Shown: one piece after another, positions 7,886 to 16,936 of the stretch
Layout: each line of letters starts with the position of its first letter
Position numbering within the stretch: the first letter of the stretch is position 1
Source: Oscillospiraceae bacterium
GTDB lineage: Bacteria > Bacillota > Clostridia > Oscillospirales > Oscillospiraceae
Direction of reading: 5' to 3'
Length of the DNA stretch: 64,000 bases
NCBI GenBank assembly: GCA_009780175.1
Contig: WRAO01000011.1
Location: 1-64,000, forward strand
The notes under the pieces: model-generated
The model's input: only the letters and a program-made list of their open reading frames with translations
The model's database searches: none
Told to the model about the DNA's origin: nothing
Position numbers and translations under genes: made by a program

Positions 7886-8305
7886 TTATTTTCTGTAGCC
7901 ATATATAGTAAACACACCGCTATCTACTTCATAGGGAATACTATATTTTTTCAATATCGCTAAAAATTCTTCTGTTATATCATCAGCTATTATTTCAGGC
8001 ATTAGGCGGCCTGGACGTTTCGTATATCTTGGTCGGACTTTTATCCACTCAATAGCAAAATAATCTCCCCAATTATATAGTGCCTCGTCACTCCAATCGC
8101 CCCAAGCATTCACATCTGTATCAAACTTAGGAACATCCGCTTCTTCACAAACATCTTTTAAAACATAGGGTGGGGGAAAAGATAATTCTCCAATAGCATT
8201 TTGAAGCTCTTTCCATTTCGTATTATTCATGCAGCTATATAAGCCTTTTCTTGACACTATTTCTGTGACTTTTTCTTTTTTAGTCACGGCATCACTTCCC
8301 CGCAT
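7886..8305 (-). CDS. Hypothetical protein, DUF6678-like
   Basis: A soluble protein of about 140 residues with a Trp-rich pattern (MNNTKWKELQNAIGELSFPPPYV, NAWGDWSDEALYNWGDYFAIEWIKV). This resembles DUF6678-type proteins recalled from polymorphic-toxin immunity-like and other accessory loci; function is unknown. The DNA is markedly AT-rich against its GC-rich neighbours, which suggests recent transfer. The start is uncertain: the frame stays open to a GTG at 8392, but the upstream 29 codons are GC-rich and unlike the rest, and none of the candidate starts has a strong ribosome site. It stands alone between alr and the spore gene ypeB. Confidence 0.6.
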   Translation of the reverse strand: MRGSDAVTKKEKVTEIVSRKGLYSCMNNTKWKELQNAIGELSFPPPYVLKDVCEEADVPKFDTDVNAWGDWSDEALYNWGDYFAIEWIKVRPRYTKRPGRLMPEIIADDITEEFLAILKKYSIPYEVDSGVFTIYGYRK

Positions 8306-8506
8306 TATATAAATTCTATAGGCGACCATTGGCCCTGCGGGCACGGAATTCTCCGTGTCAATTAACGAGCCGCTCATTGTGGCTTTCGCCACTTTAGCAC
8401 GGTAGGCGCGGGTTAGTCAATGACAATCCTCGTTAGGCTAGCATAACCGCACCGCTGATATATGCGCGTTTTTTGCACAAACTATCGTCGAAAAGGGGGC
8501 ATGCAT

Positions 8507-9661
8507 ATGGAAACGAGGCGCTTCATTGTTCTACTCATCAGTTTCAACTTTGCCGTCATCGTCATTCTCGGCGGGTTTGTGTATCAGAAACACTTAGAAC
8601 TGGAACGGTTCCATTTGGAACGAGCATATGCCGAAGACACGGCTCTCACCCAATTCGCAGAACACTTGACGGGGATTGATTTGGTGCTCCGCAAGAGCGA
8701 ATATGCCACCTCATCCGAAGTATTCGCTATCCTCGGCGCGCAGCTGTATCGCCGAGCAGCGCTTGCCGCGATGGCACTGGAGACATTGCCCCTCGAAACG
8801 GAGGCGACGACTGCGTTTCTTGTAGAGGTCGGCAGGTTCGCCCGCAACTTCGCCTCCACAGGCGATACGGCGGAACTCTCCACACTCAGAACTCCTCTGG
8901 CAAGATCGGCATTCAGCTACCCGTCTCTCGTGGCCTTCGCCGCGCTTGAAGAATCACTTGCGGGATATGTGGCCGTGTTCGGCTCCATGGCGGAAATAGC
9001 TTCAACATCGGTGTCTGAAGAAACAGCCTTGAACGCAGTGGCGGCTTTTATGGGCCTCAACAGGAGCATCTTCCGCCCCATCGGCGAACATCAGTTTCTC
9101 GCTCGGGTAGACGGCGGAGATTTCCTCGCGGAGGTCTGCGGAATAAGCGGACGCGTCGTGCGGGCAGGCAATTCCAGAGAGGTCCGCACGACGGTTTTGA
9201 CTGTAGAAGAATGTCTCGCGCAAATGGCGGAGTTTCTCACCCGGAACGGGTACGAAGACATGATCTTACGACACTGGCGGCAAGAGGCCAATCAAATCGC
9301 GGCGCACTTTGTCCCCTCTCTCAATGGGGTACTCCTTTATCCGGATGCCGTACAAATCCGCGTCGGACTGGATAATGGCCGAGTCACCGGATTCTCGGCG
9401 GCGGAGATGACGCAGCGAGAGCCGATGTCAGCTGTTCTCACACGCGAAGAAGCCCTCGCCGCCATCCCTCCCTCTCTTGTCGTAGAGGACTATGACCTGG
9501 CCCTAATTCCAACCGCCAGCGGGCAAGAACTTCTCTGCTTCGCCTTCCTCGCCCGGGCGGAGGATGGGCAGGCGTATCGCATCTACGTGAGCGCAGAGAC
9601 GGGCCGCCAGCAAGAGATTCGGTTGTTGGCGGAAGATACGATGGGCGTATTTGTGCGGTAG
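8507..9661 (+). CDS. ypeB: Germination protein YpeB-like
   Basis: A 384-residue membrane-anchored protein. The N-terminal helix (FIVLLISFNFAVIVILGGFVY) is the anchor, followed by a long helical region (ERFHLERAYAEDTALTQFAEHL) and C-terminal PepSY-like repeats (VQIRVGLDNGRVTGFSAAEM, AYRIYVSAETGRQQEI). This layout matches YpeB, the spore protein needed to place and stabilise the cortex-lytic enzyme SleB in the inner membrane region. It is somewhat shorter than the ~450-residue Bacillus protein. ATG at 8507 has AAAAGGGGG seven bases upstream; an ATG six bases earlier is too close to it. No sleB gene is adjacent; instead spoVAD follows. Confidence 0.8.
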   Translation: METRRFIVLLISFNFAVIVILGGFVYQKHLELERFHLERAYAEDTALTQFAEHLTGIDLVLRKSEYATSSEVFAILGAQLYRRAALAAMALETLPLETEATTAFLVEVGRFARNFASTGDTAELSTLRTPLARSAFSYPSLVAFAALEESLAGYVAVFGSMAEIASTSVSEETALNAVAAFMGLNRSIFRPIGEHQFLARVDGGDFLAEVCGISGRVVRAGNSREVRTTVLTVEECLAQMAEFLTRNGYEDMILRHWRQEANQIAAHFVPSLNGVLLYPDAVQIRVGLDNGRVTGFSAAEMTQREPMSAVLTREEALAAIPPSLVVEDYDLALIPTASGQELLCFAFLARAEDGQAYRIYVSAETGRQQEIRLLAEDTMGVFVR

Positions 9662-9666
9662 ACCTC

Positions 9667-9696
9667 GCATATTTGCCACAGAAGCGGCAAATAGTA
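9667..9696 (+). promoter_or_regulatory. Possible sigma-G/F-type promoter before spoVAD
   Basis: GCATA, 16 bases, then CAAATAGTA. It resembles forespore sigma-factor promoters (GCATA and CAtaaTA boxes), the expected control of spoVA genes. A 7-bp palindrome (ATTTGCC/GGCAAAT) overlaps it. Confidence 0.35.
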
Positions 9697-9723
9697 ATAG
9701 TCGATGATTGGAGTGATATGTTC

Positions 9724-10737
9724 ATGTCCGGATCAAAAATCGGCAAACAGACCTTCGTCTTTTCACAGCCCCCCGTTCTGATCGGACATGCCGCTGTGGC
9801 GGGGAAGAAAGAGGGCGAGGGCCCTCTGGGGAGCAGTTTCGACCAGATCAGTATGGACTCCTATTGGGACGAATGCAGTTGGGAGAAGGCGGAGAGCGTC
9901 ATGCAGCGCACGGTCCTCGCGCTGGCGGCGGATAAAGCGGCAATTCCACCGAGCCGGATCGAATATCTCTTCGCCGGGGATCTCCTCAACCAAAGCATCG
10001 GCTCGACGTTTGGGCACAGAGACAGCGAAATCCCCTTCTTCGGCCTCTTCGGGGCCTGTTCGACCATGGGCGAAGCCCTTGCCCTCGCGGCGATGACCAT
10101 CGTCGGCGGCTTCGCCGAGATCACCGCAGCTGTGACCTCCTCCCATTTCTGCACCGCCGAGCGGCAATTTCGCTTCCCCCTCGAATACGGCGGCCAGCGT
10201 ACCCCGACCAGCCAATGGACTGTAACCGGCGCAGGCGCAACCATCCTCGCGGCTTCCGGTCTTGGCCCCGCGATCACCCACGTCACGCCTGGTAAGATTG
10301 TAGACGCCGGGATTACAGACCCCAACAACATGGGCGCGGCGATGGCCCCGGCGGCTTATACAACGATCAAACAGCACTTCGAAGACACGGGCCGCAGTCC
10401 GGCAGACTACGACCTCATCGTCACCGGAGATCTCGGTTCCCTCGGTCATACAATCGTTCGGGACCTATTCAAGCGAGACAGCGTAACCCTACAGACCTAT
10501 CAAGACTGCGGCCTCATGATCTTCGACCGAGAGCGCCAACAAGTAGACGCGGGCGGCTCCGGCTGCGGATGCGCGGCGAGCGTGCTGAACGGCTATCTCC
10601 TCAACGCCATACGAGACGGCCGATGGAGCCGGATTCTGTTTTGCCCTACGGGGGCGCTGATGAGCACGACCTCCGCCCAACAGGGCGAGAGCATTCCGGG
10701 CATCTGCCACGCCGTAGCAATTTCAACGGTTGGATAG
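9724..10737 (+). CDS. spoVAD: Stage V sporulation protein AD
   Basis: A 337-residue SpoVAD, the thiolase-fold protein on the inner spore membrane that binds dipicolinic acid as part of the SpoVA channel. The start KIGKQTFVFSQPPVLIG and the segments GKKEGEGPLGSSFDQISMD, LFAGDLLNQ, FGLFGACSTMGEALALAAM and FPLEYGGQRTPTSQWTVTGAGA are typical. Cys in FGACSTM is in the place of the ancestral thiolase Cys. Of two close ATGs, the second is chosen because its spacing from GGAGTG is about ten bases. It lies 12 bases from spoVAE. The usual upstream partner spoVAC is not in this cluster. Confidence 0.95.
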   Translation: MSGSKIGKQTFVFSQPPVLIGHAAVAGKKEGEGPLGSSFDQISMDSYWDECSWEKAESVMQRTVLALAADKAAIPPSRIEYLFAGDLLNQSIGSTFGHRDSEIPFFGLFGACSTMGEALALAAMTIVGGFAEITAAVTSSHFCTAERQFRFPLEYGGQRTPTSQWTVTGAGATILAASGLGPAITHVTPGKIVDAGITDPNNMGAAMAPAAYTTIKQHFEDTGRSPADYDLIVTGDLGSLGHTIVRDLFKRDSVTLQTYQDCGLMIFDRERQQVDAGGSGCGCAASVLNGYLLNAIRDGRWSRILFCPTGALMSTTSAQQGESIPGICHAVAISTVG

Positions 10738-10749
10738 GAGGAACTAACG

Positions 10750-11121
10750 ATGCTGCAACTATTACTTCCATTCGCCAAAGCCTTTCTCGTCGGAGGTATC
10801 CTCTGCGCCATCGGACAGATTTTGATCGACAAGACGAAGCTCTCCCCCGCAAAAATTCTAGTGCTCTATGTCGTCGCCGGAGTGGTGCTCGGCGCGGCTG
10901 GGATTTATGGGCCTCTGGTCGAATGGGCCGGGGCGGGCGCTACGGTGCCGCTCACCGGATTCGGCCACATCATGGCGGAGGGCATGCGGGACGCCGTCCA
11001 AGAAAAGGGCCTCCTCGGCATTTTCAGCGGCGCGTTTACAGCCGGGGCCGCCGGCATTGGGGCCGCGGTGGCCTTCGGCTATCTCACGGCTGTAGCGTTT
11101 CGACCTAGGGATAAGGCTTAG
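10750..11121 (+). CDS. spoVAE: Stage V sporulation protein AE (AEB type)
   Basis: A 123-residue membrane protein with three to four hydrophobic helices. GGILCAIGQILIDKTKL, SYVVAG-like VLYVVAGVVLGAAGIYGPLVE and GAGATVPLTGFGHIMAEGM are diagnostic for SpoVAE/SpoVAC-type channel subunits. The length (SpoVAC is ~150 residues) and the position right after spoVAD favour SpoVAE. Together with SpoVAD it takes part in dipicolinate uptake during sporulation and release during germination. GGAGGA lies just before the ATG, and a terminator hairpin follows. Confidence 0.92.
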   Translation: MLQLLLPFAKAFLVGGILCAIGQILIDKTKLSPAKILVLYVVAGVVLGAAGIYGPLVEWAGAGATVPLTGFGHIMAEGMRDAVQEKGLLGIFSGAFTAGAAGIGAAVAFGYLTAVAFRPRDKA

Positions 11122-11137
11122 ACCAAACCTATAGAAA

Positions 11138-11171
11138 AAGGGCTGGCGCGATGTGCGCCAGCCCTTCTCAT
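11138..11171. terminator. Bidirectional terminator between spoVAE and pduL
   Basis: Perfect 12-bp stem AAGGGCTGGCGC / GCGCCAGCCCTT. T-rich runs occur on both sides (TTCTCATT on the plus strand, TTTTTCTAT on the minus), fitting its place between convergent genes. Confidence 0.88.
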
Positions 11172-11178
11172 TGCATCC

Positions 11179-11757
11179 TTATTTTTTCTTCACAATTCCG
11201 GTCACTTCGCCGAAGAGTGCGGCGGCGTTGATTTCATCGTAGTCAACGTGCATATAGGTGGCATATTTCGGACTCACGCGGACAACAACTTCGTCAAAGA
11301 TCAGCGCGCGGTCGCCATCGGTGATTACTTGGACGATCTCCTTGTCCACCACACCGAACTTCTCCGCGTCTTCCGGGGTGAAGTGGATGTGGCGCTTTGC
11401 GATAATCGCGCCCTCCGCGAGATCTACCTTACCGGCGGGGCCGACCAAGGCGCAGGGTGCGGAGCCCGCCAAATTACCGCTCTCCCGGATGGGGGCGTTG
11501 ATCCCAAGAATACGGGCATCGGTGTAGCTCAGTTCGACTTGGGTCTGCGCTCTCGTCGGCCCGAGGATGCCCACGCCTTGGATCGTGCCTTTGGGGCCGA
11601 CCACGTCTACGCGGCTCTCAGACGCGAACTCACCCGGCTGGGAGAGATATTTCTTCGCAACGAGTTCGAATCCTGTGCCGAACAACGCTTCCAGATCTGT
11701 CTGGCTCAGGTGGATGTGGCGGCCGGACCCTTCGATGATGATACGATTATCTGCCAT
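11179..11757 (-). CDS. pduL: Phosphate acyltransferase PduL
   Basis: A 192-residue PduL-type phosphotransacylase that moves acyl groups between CoA and phosphate. The zinc-site motifs are RHIHLSQTDLE near the start, KRHIHFTPEDAEKFG in the middle and YMHVDYDEINAA near the end. The chain begins almost directly with the catalytic domain and lacks the ~20-residue encapsulation peptide of PduL enzymes inside bacterial microcompartments. No shell-protein gene is nearby, so this is probably the housekeeping acetyl-CoA/acetyl-phosphate enzyme replacing Pta in energy metabolism. It stands alone on its strand, divergent from the XRE gene. Confidence 0.92.
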   Translation of the reverse strand: MADNRIIIEGSGRHIHLSQTDLEALFGTGFELVAKKYLSQPGEFASESRVDVVGPKGTIQGVGILGPTRAQTQVELSYTDARILGINAPIRESGNLAGSAPCALVGPAGKVDLAEGAIIAKRHIHFTPEDAEKFGVVDKEIVQVITDGDRALIFDEVVVRVSPKYATYMHVDYDEINAAALFGEVTGIVKKK

Positions 11758-11927
11758 TTTCGAAATCCTCCAAAATCATTTTCTTTTCATCATTTTACCA
11801 CTTTGTGGCCAAGTTAGCAAGAACCCCTTTACAAAATTCTGCGAATTGGGTAAAATGGTATACTTATTGTAATTATGTGTTTTGTGTCTGTGTTTCAGAC
11901 GTGCAAAGACGCGGAGAGTTGGTTCTA

Positions 11928-12527
11928 ATGAGCAAGGAATTTCACCAGATTCTCAGTGAACTGAGAAGAAACAAAAAGATCAGTCAGCGCAAGGTCGCGG
12001 CAGACCTTTATATCTCCCAGGCACTGCTCTCGCACTACGAGAACGGCATCCGGGAGCCGGGTCTAGATTTTGTAAATCGGGCCTGCCATTATTACGGCGT
12101 CTCCGCAGATTTCCTGCTCGGACGCACCGCGGCAGACATCGCCGAAAATCTATCGGCCTCCCATGAGGACGCGCACTTCGACGCACGCGCGCTGATGACC
12201 TTGCTCCAGTCGGTGAACCAGCTGGAGGAGGCTTTGCTGCAGAGTGCGCTCCGCTGTTTTGGCGCGGTATCTTATCGTCTGCTCCGGCACATGTCCGAGC
12301 CGCTTCCGACAGCACCCGCTCTTTCCACCCCGGAGAATCGGGTCGCGGGTCTTGTCGACATGGAACTCTGCTGCGCTGAGATGCAATTTTTAAACGGCCT
12401 TGAGCAGCTCGCCCGAGACAGAGGGCCCGACGAATCGAGACGACTCCTGTCTCAGCAGTTAGAAACGCTCCTCTACTCTCTCGATCAACAAATCTCTCGT
12501 CATACGCAAAGTGAGGGCTCCCTATGA
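11928..12527 (+). CDS. XRE-family transcriptional regulator
   Basis: A 199-residue DNA-binding protein. The helix-turn-helix is in residues 5-60 ([39 protein letters not shown] in pieces), followed by [13 protein letters not shown], the usual end of the Cro/C1 HTH module. The C-terminal ~130 residues are helical and without a known domain. ATG at 11928 follows GGAGAG; the in-frame region upstream is not protein-like. Its stop overlaps the lepA start (ATGA), so both are translated from one message. Whether it regulates lepA or only shares a transcript is not visible. Confidence 0.85.
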   Translation: MSKEFHQILSELRRNKKISQRKVAADLYISQALLSHYENGIREPGLDFVNRACHYYGVSADFLLGRTAADIAENLSASHEDAHFDARALMTLLQSVNQLEEALLQSALRCFGAVSYRLLRHMSEPLPTAPALSTPENRVAGLVDMELCCAEMQFLNGLEQLARDRGPDESRRLLSQQLETLLYSLDQQISRHTQSEGSL

Positions 12528-14329
12528 CCGTACAAGATAAAATCCGCAATTTTTGCATCATCGCCCATATCGACCACGGGAAGAGCACCTTGGCGGACCG
12601 GCTCCTCGAGCACTGCGGTGCCGTAGAAAGCCGCGATATGGAGAGCCAGTTGCTCGACAACATGGATCTCGAGCGTGAGCGCGGCATCACCATCAAGGCC
12701 CGCGCGGTGCGGCTCCACTATAAGGCCAAAGACGGCGAGACTTATCAGCTCAACCTCATCGACACCCCCGGTCACGTAGACTTCACTTACGAAGTCTCTC
12801 GCTCCCTCGCCGCCTGCGAAGGCGCGCTTTTGGTCGTCGATGCCGCACAGGGCATCGAGGCCCAAACCCTCGCCAACACCTATCTGGCCCTTGAGCATAA
12901 TCTCGAGATTTTGCCTGTCGTCAACAAGATCGATTTGCCCGCCGCAGACCCCAAGCGTGTCAAAACCGAAATCGAAGATGTCATCGGCATCCCTGCCCTG
13001 GACGCGCCTGAAATCTCGGCAAAGCGCGGCCTCAACATCGAGAGCGTGCTTGAGGCAGTTGTCAAAGGCATCCCGGCTCCCAAGGGGGACCGTAAAGCTC
13101 CGCTCAAGGCTTTGATTTTCGACAGCCAATATGACAGCTACAAAGGTGTCATCGTCTATATTCGTGTCGTCGAGGGCGAGATCCGCAAAGATATGGACAT
13201 CCGCATGATGGAGAGCGGCGCGGAATATAAAATCGTAGATGTCGGCATACTCCGCCCCATCGGCATGGAACCCTGCGACGTGCTCTCCGCCGGAGATGTC
13301 GGTTACTTCACCGCCAGCATCAAAATCGTCGCGGATACGCGGGTGGGTGATACCGTCACCACGGTGCAAAACCCGGCAGTGGAGCCGCTGCCGGGCTATC
13401 GTCCTGTTCAGCCGATGGTTTATTCCGGCCTCTACACCACGGTCGGCGATGAATATCCCGATCTGCGGGACGCTTTGGAAAAACTCAAGCTCAATGACGC
13501 GGCCCTCTCCTATGAGCCGGAGAGCTCCATCGCCCTTGGCTTCGGTTTCCGTTGCGGATTTTTGGGCCTGTTGCATATGGAGATCATCCAAGAACGCCTG
13601 GAGCGCGAGTTCGACCTCGACCTGATCGCCACCGCCCCCAGCGTCGTCTACCGTGTTACAGGCACGGACGGCAAGGAGCTGATGGTGGATAATCCGCTCA
13701 ATTTCCCGCCTACCAATCTCATCCAACGCTCGGAGGAGCCGTTTGTGAAGGCCACCATCCTCTGCCCTACGGAGTATGTCGGCAATATCATGGACCTCTG
13801 CCAAGACCGGCGCGGAGAATATACGGATATGACCTACTTAGACGATTCCCGCGTTGAGATGCGCTATAACCTGCCGCTCAACGAGATCATCTACGACTTC
13901 TTCGACGCGCTCAAGTCCCGCAGCCGGGGCTATGCCTCGCTCGACTATGAGTTCTCCGAATATCGCGATAGCGACCTGGTGAAGCTGGACATTCTGCTCA
14001 ATAATGAAGTGGTCGATGCGCTCAGTTTCATCGTCCACAGAGATAAGGCCTACGCCCGCGGGCGCAGAATCGTCGAGAAGCTCAAGGACAATATTCCGCG
14101 CCAGCTGTTCGAAGTCCCCGTCCAAGCCGCAATCGGCGGCAAAATCATCGCCCGCGAAACCATTCGCGCCATGCGCAAAGACGTGCTTGCCAAGTGCTAT
14201 GGCGGTGATATCACGCGGAAAAAGAAACTTTTGGAAAAGCAAAAAGAAGGCAAAAAGCGGATGCGTAACCTTGGCAGTGTAGAGGTGCCGCAGGATGCGT
14301 TTATGGCGGTGCTCAAGCTGGATGAATAG
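12524..14329 (+). CDS. lepA: Elongation factor 4 (LepA)
   Basis: A 601-residue translational GTPase that back-translocates or remodels stalled ribosomes. G1 is [11 protein letters not shown]2 [10 protein letters not shown]3 DTPGHVDF and G4 NKID. The LepA C-terminal domain is present, with [14 protein letters not shown] and the basic [21 protein letters not shown] end. Length is standard. It overlaps the XRE gene by four bases. Downstream a large intergenic repeat with a terminator-like hairpin begins. Confidence 0.98.
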   Translation: MTVQDKIRNFCIIAHIDHGKSTLADRLLEHCGAVESRDMESQLLDNMDLERERGITIKARAVRLHYKAKDGETYQLNLIDTPGHVDFTYEVSRSLAACEGALLVVDAAQGIEAQTLANTYLALEHNLEILPVVNKIDLPAADPKRVKTEIEDVIGIPALDAPEISAKRGLNIESVLEAVVKGIPAPKGDRKAPLKALIFDSQYDSYKGVIVYIRVVEGEIRKDMDIRMMESGAEYKIVDVGILRPIGMEPCDVLSAGDVGYFTASIKIVADTRVGDTVTTVQNPAVEPLPGYRPVQPMVYSGLYTTVGDEYPDLRDALEKLKLNDAALSYEPESSIALGFGFRCGFLGLLHMEIIQERLEREFDLDLIATAPSVVYRVTGTDGKELMVDNPLNFPPTNLIQRSEEPFVKATILCPTEYVGNIMDLCQDRRGEYTDMTYLDDSRVEMRYNLPLNEIIYDFFDALKSRSRGYASLDYEFSEYRDSDLVKLDILLNNEVVDALSFIVHRDKAYARGRRIVEKLKDNIPRQLFEVPVQAAIGGKIIARETIRAMRKDVLAKCYGGDITRKKKLLEKQKEGKKRMRNLGSVEVPQDAFMAVLKLDE

Positions 14330-14351
14330 TGAGCTGTTCCCACTGCACCTA

Positions 14352-14620
14352 TTTTTATGAGCCTGCGGCTCACTGCGCTCGTTTCGCTGAGGCGACCTAC
14401 TTTTTGCGTCGCGCAAAAAAGGCGAGTCCAGGGCATAGCCCCTGGCAACCCCGTTTTGATTTTTGGTTTGTGGGCGTTTGAGTTTTGTGGTTCCGCCTGC
14501 CGGCGGAAGCTGTGTCGCTTTTGGGTATGTGGATTGTTGTGCGTTACGCAAGATGAATGTGCGATGCTTTTTGTACAACACCCTCTTCCGCTGGGTGAGG
14601 CGGAAGAGGGTGTTGTTCTG
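14352..14620. repeat. Modular intergenic repeat, copy A
   Basis: About 270 bases between lepA and the thi operon. Module 1 (GAGCCTGCGGCTC...CGTTTCGCTGAGGCGAC) is at 14359-14396, a short GC hairpin (CCAGGGC/GCCCCTGG) follows, and the module GGTTTGTGGGCGTT...GGTTCCGCCTGCCGGCGGA is at 14453-14510. The same modules recur near 36400, 40750 and 63200. Open frames crossing it on the minus strand look like by-products of the repeat, not genes. Confidence 0.85.
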
Positions 14621-14625
14621 TTTTG
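14577..14625 (+). terminator. Terminator-like hairpin at end of repeat copy A
   Basis: A 15-bp stem, AACACCCTCTTCCGC pairing with GCGGAAGAGGGTGTT, followed by a T-rich stretch. It is the likely end of the lepA transcript. Confidence 0.65.
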
Positions 14626-14658
14626 CTGTTTCAAGGTCGGAACTACATGATTTCCTGC

Positions 14659-15159
14659 TCATGCACCGCCTATATATGTTTGAAAAATTCCTGTGTGTTT
14701 TAACGCACGTAATAAGACAAACGCAATGACCGCTCCACCGAGGGAACTGGCAACAAATGGGATAACGAACCCAAATAAAGCGACATCCCGCCCCATAATA
14801 AATGCGGCGATGGGATAAGCAGCCAGCGCGCCTAACACTCCTGTGCCAATCAACTCTCCAGCGCAAACCGGAACGAGTTTGTTTTCCATGTATTTCGCCG
14901 CCAGTCCGGCTAACAAAGCGCCCAGCATACTACCCGGAAAAGCCAGCAGTGTACCTGTGCCTAAACTATTTCGGATTAGTGAGGTAGCAAAGGCCATGCC
15001 TACTGCATATCCGGGGCCTAATAGCACGCTGGCAATCACATTTATCATGTGTTGAATTGGGAAGACACGCGCAACCCCCAAGGGAATAGAAAACGGCGAC
15101 AGAGCAACCCCCATAGCTACAAGCACACTGGCTGTAGTCAACTTTTTTATACGATTCAT
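14659..15159 (-). CDS. thiW: ECF transporter S component ThiW
   Basis: A 166-residue membrane protein with about five to six helices. It is the substrate-binding S component ThiW, predicted to import the thiazole precursor of thiamine together with a shared ECF energy-coupling module. Marks are MGVALSPFSIPLG, FPIQHMINVIASVLLGPGYAV and LGTGTLLAFPGSMLGALLAG. The start overlaps the thiE stop (ATGA), so it is last in the TPP-riboswitch operon. Import of hydroxyethylthiazole fits the thiM gene in the same operon. Confidence 0.92.
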   Translation of the reverse strand: MNRIKKLTTASVLVAMGVALSPFSIPLGVARVFPIQHMINVIASVLLGPGYAVGMAFATSLIRNSLGTGTLLAFPGSMLGALLAGLAAKYMENKLVPVCAGELIGTGVLGALAAYPIAAFIMGRDVALFGFVIPFVASSLGGAVIAFVLLRALKHTGIFQTYIGGA

Positions 15160-15791
15160 AGATGTTCACCTTGAAACAACGCTTTCAATTCCTGTGCCGC
15201 GCCCACCATATCTTGTTCGGCAACAATGGCAGAAACCACAGCTATCCCATTGACACCTATGTCTTTTAAGTGCGATACATTATTTTTATTTATGCCGCCA
15301 ATCGCAACGATCGGTATATTCAATTCCCTGCGTATGCGCCGAAGTTCGTCTATGCTGGTCGGGTTCGCATCCGTCTTTGTTCCCGTTGCAAACATTGCAC
15401 CTACGCCGATGTAGTCGGCACCCATTTCCGCAGCCCTGCGCGCTTGCTCCAAGTTATGCGCGGAAACACCCACAATTTTGTCGTGCCCAACAATGCGCCG
15501 CGCCGCTTCATAAGGCAGGTCATTTTGTCCGATGTGCAGCCCATCAGCGTCCACGGATAGCGCAATGTCCGCACGGTCGTTTATAATGAGCGGAACACCC
15601 AGGCGGGCCGTAACCTCACGCACTCGCACCGCGGTCTGAAAAAACGCATGAGAGGAGGCGGTTTTTTCACGAAGCTGTACCACTGTGCAGCCACCTAAAA
15701 TTGCCTGTTCCACGCATGCTTCCATGCTGCCCGCTGTCATAAGCGCTCTGTCTGTGACAAGATAAAGTGTGTAGTCTATGTTAGGCTTCAT
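15156..15791 (-). CDS. thiE: Thiamine phosphate synthase
   Basis: A 211-residue TIM-barrel enzyme that joins HMP-pyrophosphate and thiazole phosphate into thiamine monophosphate. Typical segments are LYLVTDRALM, GGCTVVQLREKTAS, PLIINDRADIALSVDADGLHIGQ, IVGVSAHN and the phosphate loop in PIVAIGGINKNN. The ATG at 15791 has GGGGGAAC upstream and overlaps the end of thiM by 11 bases. All residues expected around the phosphate site are present. Confidence 0.96.
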   Translation of the reverse strand: MKPNIDYTLYLVTDRALMTAGSMEACVEQAILGGCTVVQLREKTASSHAFFQTAVRVREVTARLGVPLIINDRADIALSVDADGLHIGQNDLPYEAARRIVGHDKIVGVSAHNLEQARRAAEMGADYIGVGAMFATGTKTDANPTSIDELRRIRRELNIPIVAIGGINKNNVSHLKDIGVNGIAVVSAIVAEQDMVGAAQELKALFQGEHL

Positions 15792-16602
15792 GATAGTTCC
15801 CCCATCTTTCAAGTGTTGCGGCATCCATGCGGCTCACAGCGTCGTGGAGTGCGACATGAAAACTTCCGCCCCCGAGTTGTCCCGATTTTTTATACGCCAA
15901 TTCTCCCGCCACACCCATGCATAGCATAGCGGCAGCAGTGGCCTCAAAAAGTTTGTCTTTTGAAGCACCGCAGAACGCGCCGATCAGAGACGAACACATG
16001 CAGCCTGTGCCTGTTAAATTGCCTAGCATAGGATGTCCATTTTCAATATACATCGTTTTGTTCCCATCTGAAACGATGTCCACAGCACCGCTTACAACAA
16101 CGATACAGCGAAGTCTTTGTGCGAGACTTTTTGTAACTTCCCCGGCGCTGCTGGTATCGGCAAGGTCACGCTCGGAAGCGTCAACACCTCTCGTTTCTGC
16201 ACCTAAACCCACCATAAACCTAATTTCAGAGATATTCCCCCGGAGTACGCTCAACTTCACTTCCGTCATCAAGCGTTCAGCGGTATTATTGCGAAATTTT
16301 GACGCACCAGCACCAACGGGGTCCAGTACAACGGGTATGCCCTTTGCATTAGCTGATTTCCCGGCTGCTATCATTGACGGAATTGTGCGTTCGTTGAGTG
16401 TTCCCATATTAAGAACCAACGCACTTGAGATGGCGGTGATATCAGCCGCTTCGTCAATCGCATCTGCCATTACAGGCGAAGCGCCAATTCCAAGCGTTAT
16501 ATTCGCACAATCATTTACCGTCACATAGTTCGTAATATGATGAATCAAAGGCTTTCTTTCGCGTATTTGATTCAATAGAGTTCCAAATTCCTTATTCAGC
16601 AT
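15781..16602 (-). CDS. thiM: Hydroxyethylthiazole kinase
   Basis: A 273-residue kinase that phosphorylates 4-methyl-5-(2-hydroxyethyl)thiazole for salvage into thiamine. Seen: PLIHHITNYVTVNDCANITL, GASPVMADAIDEA, GIPVVLDPVGAGAS, LRGNISEI and the ATP/anion-hole segment LTGTGCMCSS with the catalytic Cys. GAGGAGTG precedes the ATG. It overlaps thiE at its end and lies one base from the thiamine-binding protein gene upstream. Confidence 0.96.
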   Translation of the reverse strand: MLNKEFGTLLNQIRERKPLIHHITNYVTVNDCANITLGIGASPVMADAIDEAADITAISSALVLNMGTLNERTIPSMIAAGKSANAKGIPVVLDPVGAGASKFRNNTAERLMTEVKLSVLRGNISEIRFMVGLGAETRGVDASERDLADTSSAGEVTKSLAQRLRCIVVVSGAVDIVSDGNKTMYIENGHPMLGNLTGTGCMCSSLIGAFCGASKDKLFEATAAAMLCMGVAGELAYKKSGQLGGGSFHVALHDAVSRMDAATLERWGNYHEA

Positions 16603-16603
16603 T

Positions 16604-16936
16604 TCACTCCTCGATTCTTTTATTGTCGCACGCTCTTTTGTCGCCCAGTATGCTGTCTAGCTTTTCGACTTTCGATTTCAATGTGTTTATATACCCTGGA
16701 CGGATGTCTGCTCTCAATGCAACGCCTGTACGAAAGCCTTTATTCGCAAGCACAAATGTTGCGTCTTTCACTACTTTCATCACATCGTCCCACTCTCCCT
16801 CCATTTCTGTGGCCATGGACGTTGTGCGGCTTGGAAGCCCGGAGGCCTCGATTACTTTTATAACCTCCGCAACATGAGCCGAAAGAGTTTCCCCCGCACT
16901 CATTGGGTAGATAGAAACAGATATTAAGGTGTTCAT
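16604..16936 (-). CDS. Thiamine-binding protein, YkoF/MTH1187 family
   Basis: A 110-residue protein of the MTH1187/YkoF-like family, which adopts a ferredoxin-like fold; YkoF binds thiamine or HMP. The N-terminal half is typical: [47 protein letters not shown] in pieces. The last 15 residues are charged. The start codon overlaps the thiD stop by one base (TAATG), and AAAGGCGGAT serves as ribosome site. Its position in a TPP-controlled operon supports a role as a soluble thiamine or pyrimidine carrier. Confidence 0.85.
   Translation of the reverse strand: MNTLISVSIYPMSAGETLSAHVAEVIKVIEASGLPSRTTSMATEMEGEWDDVMKVVKDATFVLANKGFRTGVALRADIRPGYINTLKSKVEKLDSILGDKRACDNKRIEE

Noticed and set aside
11179..11757. 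Bacterial microcompartment locus based on PduL
   Set aside because: No shell proteins or signature enzymes nearby, and the encapsulation peptide is missing.
12500..13804. 434-codon minus-strand open frame opposite lepA
   Set aside because: Shadow of a highly conserved gene; composition (Asp, His, Ile rich) is that of reversed codons.
14197..14866. Minus-strand frames in the lepA-thiW gap with similar frames at 36355, 40778 and 63379
   Set aside because: The similarity comes from the dispersed repeat modules, not from protein conservation; frames shift between copies.
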